A stretch of DNA of 64,000 nucleotides. It comes from an uncultured Lachnospiraceae bacterium. GTDB taxonomy: Bacteria > Bacillota > Clostridia > Lachnospirales > Lachnospiraceae. Position numbers and translations under genes: made by a program. Where the stretch lies: assembly GCA_910587635.1 (NCBI GenBank), contig CAJUNB010000031.1, positions 55,575 through 119,574 of the forward strand, given 5' to 3'. Below the pieces are notes generated by a model. It was not told where the DNA came from. It ran no database searches and saw only the letters and a list, made by a program, of their open reading frames with translations. Positions 9,313-19,079 of this stretch are shown one piece after another. The first letter of the stretch is position 1. Every line of letters starts with the position of its first letter.

Positions 9313-9474
9313 AACTCTATAATGCAATTATCATCTGCTCTGAGCGCCTGTCTCTTCCAATACGGAGCCACAGGCCATAACAGTTCAGATAACCCTTTAA
9401 ACTATGACTCACTTATTCATGGAAATCAATGTATCAAAAAATAGTATAAGGGATACTTGCAGACAGGAGGAAAA

Positions 9475-10476
9475 GTGAACAATCCGATTGATTTTGTTAT
9501 CACATGGGTTAATGGGCAGGATCCTGCCTGGCGTAAAGAACGCACCCGCTACAGTCCGTCTGGCGGAGAGGACAATTCAGAGTGCCGATACCGGGACTGG
9601 GGACTTTTGCGGTACTGGTTCCGGGGAGTGGAAAAGTTTGCGCCGTGGGTTCGGAAGATCCATTTTATCACATGGGGACATTTACCAAAATGGCTTGATA
9701 TCAGCCATCCAAAGCTCCATCTCGTCAGGCATGAAGACTATATCCCTTCGAAATTTTTGCCGACTTTTAACAGCTGTGTCCTGGAAATTTATATGCATCG
9801 TATTGAAGGCCTGGCGGAGCATTTTGTGTATTTTAATGACGACATGTTCCCGCTCCTTCCTTTAAAGCCGGAACTTTTTTTTGTGTCTGGAAAACCATGC
9901 GACATGCTGGCCTTCCAGCCGGTCGTTGCCAACCCACAAAATCCTGTCATGTCTCACGGCTATCTAAACACTGCCCTGATTCTGTGTAAGTATTTTAACA
10001 AGCGCGAAAACGTTAAAAACAGGCCATGGAACTATTTCTATCCAGGCTATCCGCCATTGTATTTCTTTTACAATATACTGGAGCTTTTCTTTCCCCTGTA
10101 TACGGGCTTTTACACGATCCATGGACCGTCCCCTTTCTGCCGAAAAACCTTCCTGGAAATCTGGGAAAAGGAAGAAGTGTACTTAACAGCTATGTCCCAT
10201 GACCGTTTTCGCAGCCGCAATGACGTTTCTCAATATATGTTCCGCGAATGGCAGAAGCTGTCCGGAAACTTCCATCCCCGGAATGTCCAGCGATACTTCT
10301 CTTACTACAATATAGAGGAGCACAACATCAGGTTGAACCGGGCGATCCGAAACCAGAAAAGCCGGATTATTTGTATCAATGATGACTTAAAGGCTGGCAA
10401 TCTGGAGCAGATCCGCCGGGAAATCCAGAGTGCATTCAGAGCCATTTTACCGGAGCGGTCGTCCTATGAGTGCTGA
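9475..10476 (+). CDS. Stealth-family sugar-phosphate transferase
   Basis: The protein has 333 residues. It carries the four conserved Stealth blocks: IDFVITWVNGQDP at the N-terminus, RYRDWGLLRYWFRGVEKFAP near 40-60 followed by IHFITWGHLPKWL, FVYFNDDMFPL near 120-135, and a C-terminal MSHDRFRSRNDVSQY. Stealth proteins transfer hexose-1-phosphate (for example GlcNAc-1-P) in capsule synthesis. I chose the GTG at 9475 because AGGAGG sits four bases before it; the longer TTG frame from 9457 would place that ribosome binding site inside the gene. It overlaps the flippase gene and is divergent from the Pel operon, so it belongs to a separate envelope-polymer unit. Confidence 0.85.
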   Translation: MNNPIDFVITWVNGQDPAWRKERTRYSPSGGEDNSECRYRDWGLLRYWFRGVEKFAPWVRKIHFITWGHLPKWLDISHPKLHLVRHEDYIPSKFLPTFNSCVLEIYMHRIEGLAEHFVYFNDDMFPLLPLKPELFFVSGKPCDMLAFQPVVANPQNPVMSHGYLNTALILCKYFNKRENVKNRPWNYFYPGYPPLYFFYNILELFFPLYTGFYTIHGPSPFCRKTFLEIWEKEEVYLTAMSHDRFRSRNDVSQYMFREWQKLSGNFHPRNVQRYFSYYNIEEHNIRLNRAIRNQKSRIICINDDLKAGNLEQIRREIQSAFRAILPERSSYEC

Positions 10477-12022
10477 AGGCAGAAACGGAATAAAAAAAAG
10501 CAGAACAGCCTATTCGGCACAGAATATAACGGTAGCCATAACCTGCCGGGCGCTGGCGATCCTGGCAGGATTCTGCACGCGAATGGTTTTTACCCACACC
10601 CTCACCCAGGAATATGTGGGTGTAAATGGTCTCTTCTCCGATATTCTGAACGTTCTGGCCCTGTCGGAACTGGGTCTCAGCTCAGCTATTACATATGCAC
10701 TCTACTATCCTATTGCGAAAGGGGACATTGAGAAGCAAAAATCCCTCATGCGGCTATTCCGGCGTTTTTACCGTGTGGTGGCGCTAATCGTGCTGACAAG
10801 TGGCCTGCTGATAATTCCATTCATGGATATTCTGATCAAGAATCAACAGGATATTCCCCATTTGACACTGATCTATTTGTTATATCTGGTCGGTTCCGTG
10901 TCATCCTATCTTATGACATATAAGCAGACACTGATTGATGCCCATCAACTCTCCTATATCGGTGTGCTGTACCACAATACCGCCCTGCTACTACAGGATG
11001 CATTGCAGGTTGCCATACTACTGGCCACCCGGAATTTTATTCTATATGTCTGTATCGGAATACTATGTACACTGCTCAAAAACGTGGCCATATCTCTGCG
11101 GGCGGAGCGTATGTACCCTTATCTTCGAGATAAAAATGTGCAGAAGCTGCCCACTGAAGAACTACAGGATATTTTTCGCAATACCCGAGCTATGCTGATG
11201 CACAAGATCGGCGGAGTCGTAGTCAACAACACTGACAATTTGCTGTTGTCCTCACTGGTTGGCCTCTCTGCCAACGGGATTTATTCCAATTATTATCTGA
11301 TCATTGGATCCGTCCGGCAGGTTCTCAATCAAGTTTTCCAGGCAATCACTGCAAGCGTAGGTAATCTGGGTATCGAATCAGACAAAATGCGGGTACAGAA
11401 AATTTTTGAAGCATCCTTTTTTATGGGACAGTGGATGTTCGGCCTTGCAGCCATCTGCATCTGCGAGCTGATTGACCCTATCGTGTCCATTTGTTTTGGC
11501 CCCTCATATGTATTTCCAAGGGAAGTCACCTGGATCATCTGCCTGAATTTCTACCTGACCGGGATGCGGCAGGCTACGCTGGTTTTTCGAGACTCCCTCG
11601 GCATCTTCTGGTATGACCGATACAAATCTCCAGCGGAGGCTGTCATCAATCTGGTAACGTCTATTCTACTGGGAAGGAAACTGGGTGCCGCTGGGATCTT
11701 CCTGGGGACACTGATCAGCACTATAACCACCTCCCTTTGGGTGGAACCGCTTGTACTGTACCGCCGTTTTCTGCATATGCCTGCCAGACCGTACTTTTTC
11801 CGCTACGCTCTGTACGCCTCGGCGACCTTCCTGCTGTGGTTCGGAGAAAATCAACTGTGTCAGCTTGTTACAGGAGAAGTCTGGATCGTATGCGTCAAGC
11901 GGTTACTGATATGCGTCACAATAACCAATTTGACCTATTTGCTTCTATATCACCGGACAAAGGAATTCCGACTATTGCTCCATAAGGCAAAGAGCCTTCT
12001 ATCCAGCAAAATTTCTATGTAA
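10466..12022 (+). CDS. Wzx-like polysaccharide flippase (MOP superfamily)
   Basis: This 518-residue protein is nearly all membrane helices (about 12-14), with the N-terminal pattern NITVAITCRALAILAGFCTR and the QEYVGVNGLFSDILNVLALSELG segment typical of oligosaccharide flippases of the polysaccharide transporter family. Such proteins move lipid-linked oligosaccharide units across the membrane. The ATG at 10466 overlaps the stop of the Stealth gene by 11 bp and follows a GGAG. A longer in-frame start at 10430 lies deeper inside the Stealth gene and is less likely. With only a phosphotransferase beside it, the remaining genes for this polymer must lie elsewhere. Confidence 0.85.
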   Translation: MSAEGRNGIKKSRTAYSAQNITVAITCRALAILAGFCTRMVFTHTLTQEYVGVNGLFSDILNVLALSELGLSSAITYALYYPIAKGDIEKQKSLMRLFRRFYRVVALIVLTSGLLIIPFMDILIKNQQDIPHLTLIYLLYLVGSVSSYLMTYKQTLIDAHQLSYIGVLYHNTALLLQDALQVAILLATRNFILYVCIGILCTLLKNVAISLRAERMYPYLRDKNVQKLPTEELQDIFRNTRAMLMHKIGGVVVNNTDNLLLSSLVGLSANGIYSNYYLIIGSVRQVLNQVFQAITASVGNLGIESDKMRVQKIFEASFFMGQWMFGLAAICICELIDPIVSICFGPSYVFPREVTWIICLNFYLTGMRQATLVFRDSLGIFWYDRYKSPAEAVINLVTSILLGRKLGAAGIFLGTLISTITTSLWVEPLVLYRRFLHMPARPYFFRYALYASATFLLWFGENQLCQLVTGEVWIVCVKRLLICVTITNLTYLLLYHRTKEFRLLLHKAKSLLSSKISM

Positions 12023-12080
12023 GTTCCCGTTAGGTTTTTGCAGAAAGGCGATTGCTTCATCAATATAAAAAAACGAAACA

Positions 12081-12731
12081 TCAGCAGTCGCCGTTTAAAA
12101 AAGACACATAATCGAAGTCGTCCATATACCGACGTTTCAGGAACTGTTTTCTCCAGTTCGTCACTGTGCCAATCTCTCCCTGATCTTCAAACCCTTTTAT
12201 ATAATACGCTGATGAAAATTCAGGGTATTCGATATGGGTAAAAATAACTTTATTTGTATACGGCAGTTGTTCAAAGCGTTTTAGAGTTTCATAAGTACAG
12301 CCGTCCCGTTCCGTCCCTACGATAAAAAGGTTATTCCAATTGATCCGCTGTTTTCTTTCCTCCCATTTACAGACCCCTTCTTCAAAAGAATCGTAATGGA
12401 CAAAGTTGATTCTGATATCTCCGCACATTCCTGCAGGGTATTCTCCGTTTTCTTCCTTTATTTCTACAATTTCCTGTTCCATGTACCATTTCAGATTCGA
12501 CACCATTTTGATCAGATCATTGATATCGATCGTGAGATTCACTGTAGGCGTGAGATAAGGAAGTCTCAGATCATAATACATGAATGTCCCACAACAGTTT
12601 GATGCCAGAATCGTAAAATCTCTGTTGCGCAGTTGACGAAGTTTTTTCTTCCGATACCAGCTCCGCTCTTTATTCTGTATTTCATAAAGTATGTTGTTCC
12701 ATCTGTTCTGCACACATTCTATTATCTTCAC
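12081..12731 (-). CDS. DUF1919-family protein, exopolysaccharide-associated
   Basis: This 216-residue soluble protein matches the DUF1919 pattern: an N-terminal basic helix, then FTILASNCCGTFMYYDLRLP followed by TPTVNLTID, and a C-terminal KVIFTHIEYPEFSSAYYI. DUF1919 proteins are found in capsule and exopolysaccharide loci and are annotated as polysaccharide biosynthesis proteins without a tested reaction. It converges on the flippase gene with 58 bp between stops. Sited next to a Stealth enzyme and flippase, it probably acts on the same polymer (inference). Confidence 0.75.
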   Translation of the reverse strand: MKIIECVQNRWNNILYEIQNKERSWYRKKKLRQLRNRDFTILASNCCGTFMYYDLRLPYLTPTVNLTIDINDLIKMVSNLKWYMEQEIVEIKEENGEYPAGMCGDIRINFVHYDSFEEGVCKWEERKQRINWNNLFIVGTERDGCTYETLKRFEQLPYTNKVIFTHIEYPEFSSAYYIKGFEDQGEIGTVTNWRKQFLKRRYMDDFDYVSFLNGDC

Positions 12732-12903
12732 AACAAATCTCCTTCGTTTAGAAACGGCAGTTATATCTGTTCTTCATATTATATACTTCCCATGCTTCCC
12801 AAATATAAGACAGGCAACTATTTATTGCAATTAAAAAATGCCACAAACCATATCTCCATGGTTTCCAGCATCCTTTAGGGTTGGGCTGTTCTAAAACAGT
12901 CAG

Positions 12904-12975
12904 CAGCGTGTAGGGGAATCGAACCCCTGATTCCGCCGTGAGAGGGCGGCGTCTTAACCTCTTGACCAACACGCC
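12904..12975 (-). tRNA. tRNA-Glu (anticodon CTC)
   Basis: The 72-base minus-strand sequence folds as a cloverleaf. The acceptor arm GGCGTGT pairs with ACACGCT, with one G-U pair. The D arm has GTC/GAC, the anticodon stem is CCGCC/GGCGG around the loop CTCTCAC, giving anticodon CTC, and the T arm is AGGGG/CCCCT with loop TTCGATT. The discriminator is G, the base expected for tRNA-Glu, and CCA is not encoded. The gene stands alone between the DUF1919 gene and polC. Confidence 0.95.
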
Positions 12976-13107
12976 ATATATAATACTTGCTTATTTTATT
13001 ACATCTTTCTAAAAAAAGCAAGTATTTTTTTGAAAAAAATTGCGCAACTCTTTTTGCTCATGAGCGGGCGCTCCCTCAGTGGAAACGTATGGGTGAACTT
13101 TTCAAAG

Positions 13108-16100
13108 TCAGATAACCAGGTCGAACAGGCTGATCTGATTGGATTCCGGCAGATCTCCCAGCAGATGCATTTCATCCATCATATCCACCACTGTCTTTGA
13201 CACCTTCGTCCGTTCCCTAAAATCGTCTTTGGACAGAAACGGTCCTTTTCGTGCCGCTTCCATAATCGCATCTGCCGCTTTCTCTCCGAGGCCGTCGATA
13301 CTGTTCAGGGATGGCATGATTTTTCCGTCTATGATCTGAAAAGCTCTGGAATCTGCCCTGAAAATATCAATAGGCAGAAAGGTAAATCCCCTCACATGCA
13401 TCTCCTGTACGATCTTCATATCCTTATAGGAATCCTGTTCCTTTTTCGTCAGTGTGTCGTTTCTGCGCCTGTAATCCGCCATGACATTTTCCAGGTAGTC
13501 CTGTCCCTGCGCCATCAGTTTGTAGGAAAAGGCAGAAGCCCTGATACTGAAATAAGACGCATAATAGGCAAGAGGATAGTTGATCTTACAGTAGGCTATC
13601 CGCCAGGCCATCATGACATAGGCCGCCGCGTGGGCTTTCGGAAACATATATTTGATCTTTTTACAGGACCAGATATACCAGTCTGGCACATCCGCTGCCA
13701 GCATGGCTTTCTCCATCTCATCCGTCAGTCCTTTTCCCTTTCGCACCGACTCCATGATTTTAAAAGAAAGGCTGCTTTCCACTCCCATACCGATCAGATA
13801 GACCATGATATCGTCACGAGTACAGATCGCTGTGGAAATCGTAGCTTTCCCCTCTTCGATCAGTGTCTGGGCGTTGCCCAGCCACACGTCCGTCCCATGG
13901 GCCAGACCCGCAATCCGCACCAAATCGGAAAAGGTAGTAGGCTTCGTATCGAGAAGCATCTGAATGGCAAATTCCGTGCCAAACTCCGGGATACCAAGAG
14001 ATCCCAGCTTGCAGCCGCCGATCTGCTCCGGCGTGATGCCAAGCGCCTCCGTATTCTGAAACAGAGACATGACCTTTTTATCATCCAGGGGTATTTTTAC
14101 CGGATCGATTCCTGTCAAATCCTGAAGCATACGAATCATCGTCGGATCATCGTGTCCGAGAATATCCAGCTTCAGCAGATTATGATCGATGGAATGATAA
14201 TCAAAATGTGTGGTAACGACGCCGGCCTTCACGTCGTTGGCAGGATACTGTACCGGTGTAAAAGAGTTGATGTCCTCCCCGATAGGTAATACGATAATCC
14301 CTCCCGGATGCTGTCCCGTACTTCTCCTGACCCCCGTACAGCCCGTCACGAGACGGTTGATCTCACAGCTTCTCTTTTTGATTCCATGTTCTTCATAATA
14401 CCCTTTTACATAACCGTATGCAGTCTTATCCGCCAGAGTACCGATCGTCCCTGCCCGGTAAGTCTGTCCAGCCCCAAAAATCACTTCCGTGTATTTGTGG
14501 GCTTTACTCTGGTATTCCCCGGAAAAATTCAGGTCAATATCCGGTTCCTTATCCCCGTTAAATCCCAAAAATGTCTCAAAGGGAATATCAAATCCGTCCT
14601 TCTTCAGCGGCTCTCCGCAGTTGGGACAGAGCTTATCCGGCATATCGCATCCCGCCCTGCCGGCATATTTTTTCACATCTTCCGATGAAAAGTCACAGTA
14701 ATGGCATTTCCCACAATAATAATGAGGACTTAAAGGATTGACTTCCGTAATCCCCGACATCGTTGCCACAAAAGAAGATCCCACACTCCCTCTGGAACCC
14801 ACCAGATAGCCGTCCTCTATCGATTTCCACACAAGTTTCTGGGCAATGATATACATCACCGCAAAACCATTGGTTATGATAGAATGCAGTTCTCTTTCCA
14901 GACGCTTCTGTACGATCTCCGGCAGCGGATTCCCATACATTTCATAGGCCTTTTTATAGCAGATATCCGTCAGTGTCTTATCACTGTCCAGAATGACCGG
15001 AGGACACTTGTCAGGACGCACCGGAGAAATACTCTCTATCATATCCGCAATCTTATTGGTGTTGGTAATTACCACCTCTCTGGCCTTATCACTTCCCAGA
15101 TAGGCAAACTCCTCCAGCATCTCCTCCGTCGTCCGCAGGTAGAGCGGCGCCTGATCATCCGCTCCGCTGAATCCCTTCCACCCCATGATAATACGGCGAT
15201 ATACTTCATCTTCAGGATCCAGAAAATGCACGTCGCAGGTGGCCGCCACCGGTTTATCAAACTGTTCTCCCAGCCGGACGATCTCCCGATTTATCTCCAT
15301 AATATCTTCCATAGTGTGTATACACTCTATTTTCTCCGAATCGATCATAAACGCATTGTTTCCAAGAGGCTGAATTTCCAGATAGTCATAAAAATTCACG
15401 ATACGGGCGATCTCCGTATCAGCTTTCCCATCCAGAAGAGCCCGGTACAGCTCCCCTGCCTCACAGGCGCTTCCCAGCAGGATACCTTCCCGGTGCTTCA
15501 AAATAAAGCTTTTGGGAATCCTGGGCCGCTTATAAAAATAAGTCAGATGGGATTCCGACACCATCGTGTACAGGTTGACCCTGCCCACATCGTTCTGAGC
15601 CAGCATAATGGCATGGTAAGAAGGCAGCCGTTTGACAGACTCCCTGCTGCCCGCATCCAGCTCATTAATGCCCTCCAGTGTAGTGATTCCCTCTTCTCTG
15701 AGCATTTTCAGAAATTTCAGGAAAATCTGGGCCGTAGCCTCTGCATCGTCCACAGCGCGATGATGATTCTCCAGAGAAACCCCCAGTGTTTTCGCCACTG
15801 CATCCAGTGTATGCTTCGCCTGATTCGGCAACAGCAGACGGGCGATTCCGACTGTATCCACAGAAGTAAACTCACATTCCAGTTTCTGCCGCCTGGCATT
15901 TTCCGTCACAAAACTCATATCGAAGACCGCATTGTGAGCCACCAGTACACACCCCTGACAGAATTCCAAAAACTCCGGCAAAATCTTTTCTATCACAGGG
16001 GCATCCATCACGTCATTGTCACGAATACCTGTCAATTTCTCAATCCGAAAGGGAATGGGAGTCTGAGGATTTACAAAAGTAGAAAACCTGTCTGTAATCT

Positions 16101-17832
16101 CCCCACCGGAAATTTTTACTGCCCCGATTTCTATGATTTTATTGTTTACCGGAGAAAATCCTGTCGTCTCCAGGTCAAATACCACATAGTCCCCGTTCAG
16201 CCCCTGTCCTTTACAATTTGTAACCACATCTTTCAGATCATCTACAATATAGGCTTCCATCCCATAAATAATCTTAAAGAAACTGCCCGGATTCGGATTC
16301 TCCTCTCCGGCTTCCTTCCGTTTCGCCTTTTCCGCTTTCCAGAGCCGTTCCCACACATGATTGGCATCGGGAAATGCCTGAACGACGCCATGGTCTGTAA
16401 TGGCAATCGCCGGATGCCCCCACTGATAGGCCCTCTCGATCAGATCTTCTGCATTGGCCACGCCGTCCATATCACTCATCTTCGTATGACAATGGAGCTC
16501 CACCCGTTTCTGCTCACTGTTGTCCACCCGGCTCACCGTAAAATCACTGATCTTTTTCATACCTGTAACAGAACCTATCGTCAGTTCATTGTCAAACCTG
16601 TCAATAGTGGCCACACCCTTTAATTTGATAAACGCACCTTTCCGAATATTTTCGCTCATCTCTTCCACATATTCGTTCTGCAAAAACAGTTTGATCGTCA
16701 CCGTATCCGTAAAATCCGTTACATCAAAGATAAAGATCGTACGTTCATTACGTATTTCCCGCTTGTCCACGTTCAAAATTTTCCCACGGATGACTACTTC
16801 TCCGATTTCTCCTACGATCTCATCGATCTGCATCGCCTCTTCCTCGAAGTCTCTGCCATAGATAACATCCGGGTTGTCGGAACGGCGCAGCGGTCTTGTC
16901 CTGCCCGCTTTCCCCGAACCGCCCTTTTGCATCGTCTTTCCTTTGGACGATCCCTTTGGCACCCGCTTTTCTGATGATATTTCTCTTTCCTTTCCCTCCA
17001 GGACGGCATAGGTGACAGCACTTGCCTGCTGCACTGTCATCTCCCCGGACTGCTGCTCTCCGTAAAATGCAGATTCTCCATAAGGCAACGGACCCTCATA
17101 CGCGCCTTCACTCTCCTGAAACGTCCCTGTGCCATCGCCAGCTTCCCCACCATGGACAAATGGCGCCTCGTATCCTGCCCCTTTCTCATAATCGGACTGC
17201 ATTTCATATCCTGCTCCTCTTTCATAGCCAGGCTGCGCTCCGTACTTTTCCAAAGTCCCGTTTCTCTGGCCTATGGCCTCTTCATAAGTCAGCATATTTT
17301 CTGTTTCCGACAATATTTCCTCTTCCGGCTGCTTTTTATATTCCATAACAGTAAAGACCGGCAGAGAGAATCGCTCTCCCAGAATTTTATCCAATATTCG
17401 AAGCAGCTCCTCTTCCTTTTCTCTTGCCAGAACACTGTCCTTCACTGTCAGCAATACTTTCTTTTCTTCCGGGAACGAAATTTCCGCCCTTTTGAAAATC
17501 ATGTATTCCAGATGGCCGTACTCTTTCAGCTCCAAAAGTATACTGTCCCGATACTGTTCCAGCACAGTCGGAGTATCATACCGGGCAGACAGACAATATT
17601 TTTCATAGAGTTTGATTACGATCTCCACCCCCGGAAAGAGTTGCTTTTTGATCTCTCTTTCCACTTCATAGATTCGATCCTTTGAAATCAAATGATCGCT
17701 TTTGATGAAAACACGCAGAAAATCCTTGCGTTTCGTAGTAGTTATCCGCTCCACCGTTACCTGTTCCAGAAAGGCAGCTGTCTCATTTTTTAATTTTAAT
17801 GTGGGAAATACTTCTAAAAACTGCTTCGCCAT
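13108..17832 (-). CDS. polC: DNA polymerase III alpha subunit, PolC type
   Basis: This 1574-residue protein is the replicative polymerase of Gram-positives. In order it shows an N-terminal domain, a linker (about 195-310), an OB-fold (about 335-430), the first half of a PHP domain starting at VELHCHTKMSDMDG (near 445), an inserted DnaQ-type 3'-5' exonuclease (VFDLETTGF near 551-559, later HNAVFDMSF and HHRAVDDAEAT), the rest of PHP, and the C-terminal polymerase with zinc-type CGKCHYCDF and PDIDLNFSGEYQ (two catalytic Asp). The length is typical to slightly long. The linker contains near-repeats of YERGAGYE, which is unusual. It is the last gene of the pyrH-to-polC run. Confidence 0.97.
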   Translation of the reverse strand: MAKQFLEVFPTLKLKNETAAFLEQVTVERITTTKRKDFLRVFIKSDHLISKDRIYEVEREIKKQLFPGVEIVIKLYEKYCLSARYDTPTVLEQYRDSILLELKEYGHLEYMIFKRAEISFPEEKKVLLTVKDSVLAREKEEELLRILDKILGERFSLPVFTVMEYKKQPEEEILSETENMLTYEEAIGQRNGTLEKYGAQPGYERGAGYEMQSDYEKGAGYEAPFVHGGEAGDGTGTFQESEGAYEGPLPYGESAFYGEQQSGEMTVQQASAVTYAVLEGKEREISSEKRVPKGSSKGKTMQKGGSGKAGRTRPLRRSDNPDVIYGRDFEEEAMQIDEIVGEIGEVVIRGKILNVDKREIRNERTIFIFDVTDFTDTVTIKLFLQNEYVEEMSENIRKGAFIKLKGVATIDRFDNELTIGSVTGMKKISDFTVSRVDNSEQKRVELHCHTKMSDMDGVANAEDLIERAYQWGHPAIAITDHGVVQAFPDANHVWERLWKAEKAKRKEAGEENPNPGSFFKIIYGMEAYIVDDLKDVVTNCKGQGLNGDYVVFDLETTGFSPVNNKIIEIGAVKISGGEITDRFSTFVNPQTPIPFRIEKLTGIRDNDVMDAPVIEKILPEFLEFCQGCVLVAHNAVFDMSFVTENARRQKLECEFTSVDTVGIARLLLPNQAKHTLDAVAKTLGVSLENHHRAVDDAEATAQIFLKFLKMLREEGITTLEGINELDAGSRESVKRLPSYHAIMLAQNDVGRVNLYTMVSESHLTYFYKRPRIPKSFILKHREGILLGSACEAGELYRALLDGKADTEIARIVNFYDYLEIQPLGNNAFMIDSEKIECIHTMEDIMEINREIVRLGEQFDKPVAATCDVHFLDPEDEVYRRIIMGWKGFSGADDQAPLYLRTTEEMLEEFAYLGSDKAREVVITNTNKIADMIESISPVRPDKCPPVILDSDKTLTDICYKKAYEMYGNPLPEIVQKRLERELHSIITNGFAVMYIIAQKLVWKSIEDGYLVGSRGSVGSSFVATMSGITEVNPLSPHYYCGKCHYCDFSSEDVKKYAGRAGCDMPDKLCPNCGEPLKKDGFDIPFETFLGFNGDKEPDIDLNFSGEYQSKAHKYTEVIFGAGQTYRAGTIGTLADKTAYGYVKGYYEEHGIKKRSCEINRLVTGCTGVRRSTGQHPGGIIVLPIGEDINSFTPVQYPANDVKAGVVTTHFDYHSIDHNLLKLDILGHDDPTMIRMLQDLTGIDPVKIPLDDKKVMSLFQNTEALGITPEQIGGCKLGSLGIPEFGTEFAIQMLLDTKPTTFSDLVRIAGLAHGTDVWLGNAQTLIEEGKATISTAICTRDDIMVYLIGMGVESSLSFKIMESVRKGKGLTDEMEKAMLAADVPDWYIWSCKKIKYMFPKAHAAAYVMMAWRIAYCKINYPLAYYASYFSIRASAFSYKLMAQGQDYLENVMADYRRRNDTLTKKEQDSYKDMKIVQEMHVRGFTFLPIDIFRADSRAFQIIDGKIMPSLNSIDGLGEKAADAIMEAARKGPFLSKDDFRERTKVSKTVVDMMDEMHLLGDLPESNQISLFDLVI

Positions 17833-17888
17833 AGTGATACTTATCCTCTACCGTTTCCGGTGCCACGAATCTTGACATGACACCTTTG

Positions 17889-18959
17889 TCATTCATGCCG
17901 ACTGTCTTTTCCCCAGTTCAGCAATTCTTCCCGCAGCGCTGCGAGAAGCTGATCTTCCGGTACTTTCCGAACGATCTCCCCCTTCTTTATCAGAAGGCCT
18001 TCCCCGACACCGCCTGCGATGCCGATATCTGCTTCTCTGGCCTCTCCCGGGCCGTTTACGGCACATCCCATCACGGCCACTTTCAAATCCAGCGGGATAT
18101 CCTGTACCATAGCCTCCACCTCATTGGCCAGCCCGATCAGATCGATCTTCGTCCTGCCGCAAGTGGGACAGGAAACCACCTCGATTCCGCCCTTACGTAG
18201 TCCCAGTGTCCGTAAGATCAGCTTGGCACTTCTGATCTCTTCCACCGGATCTCCCGTCAGAGATACCCGTATCGTATCACCGATTCCCTCATATAAAATC
18301 ACTCCCAGTCCTACAGAGGACTTGATATTGCCACTAATGAGTGTACCTGCTTCTGTAATTCCCACATGCAAGGGATACCTGCTCTTTTGTGCCAGCAGCT
18401 CATGGGCCCTGATACACATAAGGACATCCGAGGATTTGATACTGATAACAAGATTATCATAGTCCATCTCCTCTATCATTTGCACCTTGTTCAGTGCGCT
18501 TTCCACAAGTCCCTGCACCGTCACTTTCCCATATTTTTCAATGAACTCTTTCTCCAGAGAACCGCTGTTTACTCCTACCCGAATCGGGATATTCCGCTCT
18601 TTTGCCATATCCACCACAGCTTTCACCTTATCCCTGCCACCGATATTGCCAGGATTGATGCGAATCTTGTCCGCACCGTTTTCCATGGCCGCCAGTGCCA
18701 TCTTATAATCAAAATGAATATCCGCCACAAGCGGAATGGAAATCTGCTTTTTGATCTCTTTCACAGCCACAGCCGCTTCCTGTGTCGGTACGGTGCAGCG
18801 GATGATCTCACACCCTGCCGCCTCCAGCCTGTGAATCTGCTCCACAGTGGCCTTCACATCCTCTGTCCTCGTATTGGTCATGGACTGTATCAATACCGGA
18901 TTTCCGCCTCCGATCATTCGATTCCCGATAGAAACTATTTTTGTATGTTCACGATGCAT
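17889..18959 (-). CDS. ispG: 4-hydroxy-3-methylbut-2-enyl diphosphate synthase (IspG/GcpE)
   Basis: This 356-residue enzyme of the MEP isoprenoid pathway converts 2-C-methyl-D-erythritol 2,4-cyclodiphosphate to HMBPP using a 4Fe-4S cluster. The TIM-barrel part begins VSIGNRMIGGGNPVLIQSMTNT. The cluster ligands are in CPTCGRTKIDL and in MGCAVNGPGEAREADIG, and the conserved Glu lies in the latter. It is located 56 bp upstream of polC and downstream of dxr in the same run, so two MEP enzymes share this cluster. The length matches the short bacterial form. Confidence 0.97.
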   Translation of the reverse strand: MHREHTKIVSIGNRMIGGGNPVLIQSMTNTRTEDVKATVEQIHRLEAAGCEIIRCTVPTQEAAVAVKEIKKQISIPLVADIHFDYKMALAAMENGADKIRINPGNIGGRDKVKAVVDMAKERNIPIRVGVNSGSLEKEFIEKYGKVTVQGLVESALNKVQMIEEMDYDNLVISIKSSDVLMCIRAHELLAQKSRYPLHVGITEAGTLISGNIKSSVGLGVILYEGIGDTIRVSLTGDPVEEIRSAKLILRTLGLRKGGIEVVSCPTCGRTKIDLIGLANEVEAMVQDIPLDLKVAVMGCAVNGPGEAREADIGIAGGVGEGLLIKKGEIVRKVPEDQLLAALREELLNWGKDSRHE

Positions 18960-19014
18960 TTCATTTTCCTCTCTTTATTACTCTCTGGTCAGATATTCTA
19001 ACCGACATTGGTTT

Positions 19015-19032
19015 ACCCTCAGTGAACAAGGG
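19015..19032. repeat. 18-bp dispersed repeat, copy 1
   Basis: ACCCTCAGTGAACAAGGG occurs here and again, identically, at 37391-37408. A shorter version (CCCTCAGTG) lies at 13073-13081. All three are just after minus-strand stop codons. CCCT and AGGG can form only a four-base stem, so this is not an obvious terminator. Confidence 0.6.
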
Positions 19033-19079
19033 GATATTTCACAAATAAAACATGCTCCCGGTGACATCTTACTTCTCCT

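Noticed and set aside
9154..9474. Possible c-di-GMP riboswitch between the Pel and Stealth genes
   Set aside because: The GEMM-I core GGACGCAAAGCC is not present on either strand, and I could not form a class II fold. The GGAGCCACAGGCC stretch is only a weak resemblance.
12022..12092. Hairpin GGCGATTGC/GCAGTCGCC as a terminator between flippase and DUF1919 genes
   Set aside because: The loop is about 28 bases and one arm lies inside the DUF1919 coding region, so it is weak evidence.
13060..13107. Terminator hairpin after polC
   Set aside because: GAGC/GCTC pairs are too short and overlap each other, and the A/T-rich tract is 20-30 bases away. It may function but cannot be called from sequence.
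14884..16623. 579-codon plus-strand open frame inside polC
   Set aside because: It is antisense to conserved PolC exonuclease and polymerase motifs, with no domain or start signal.
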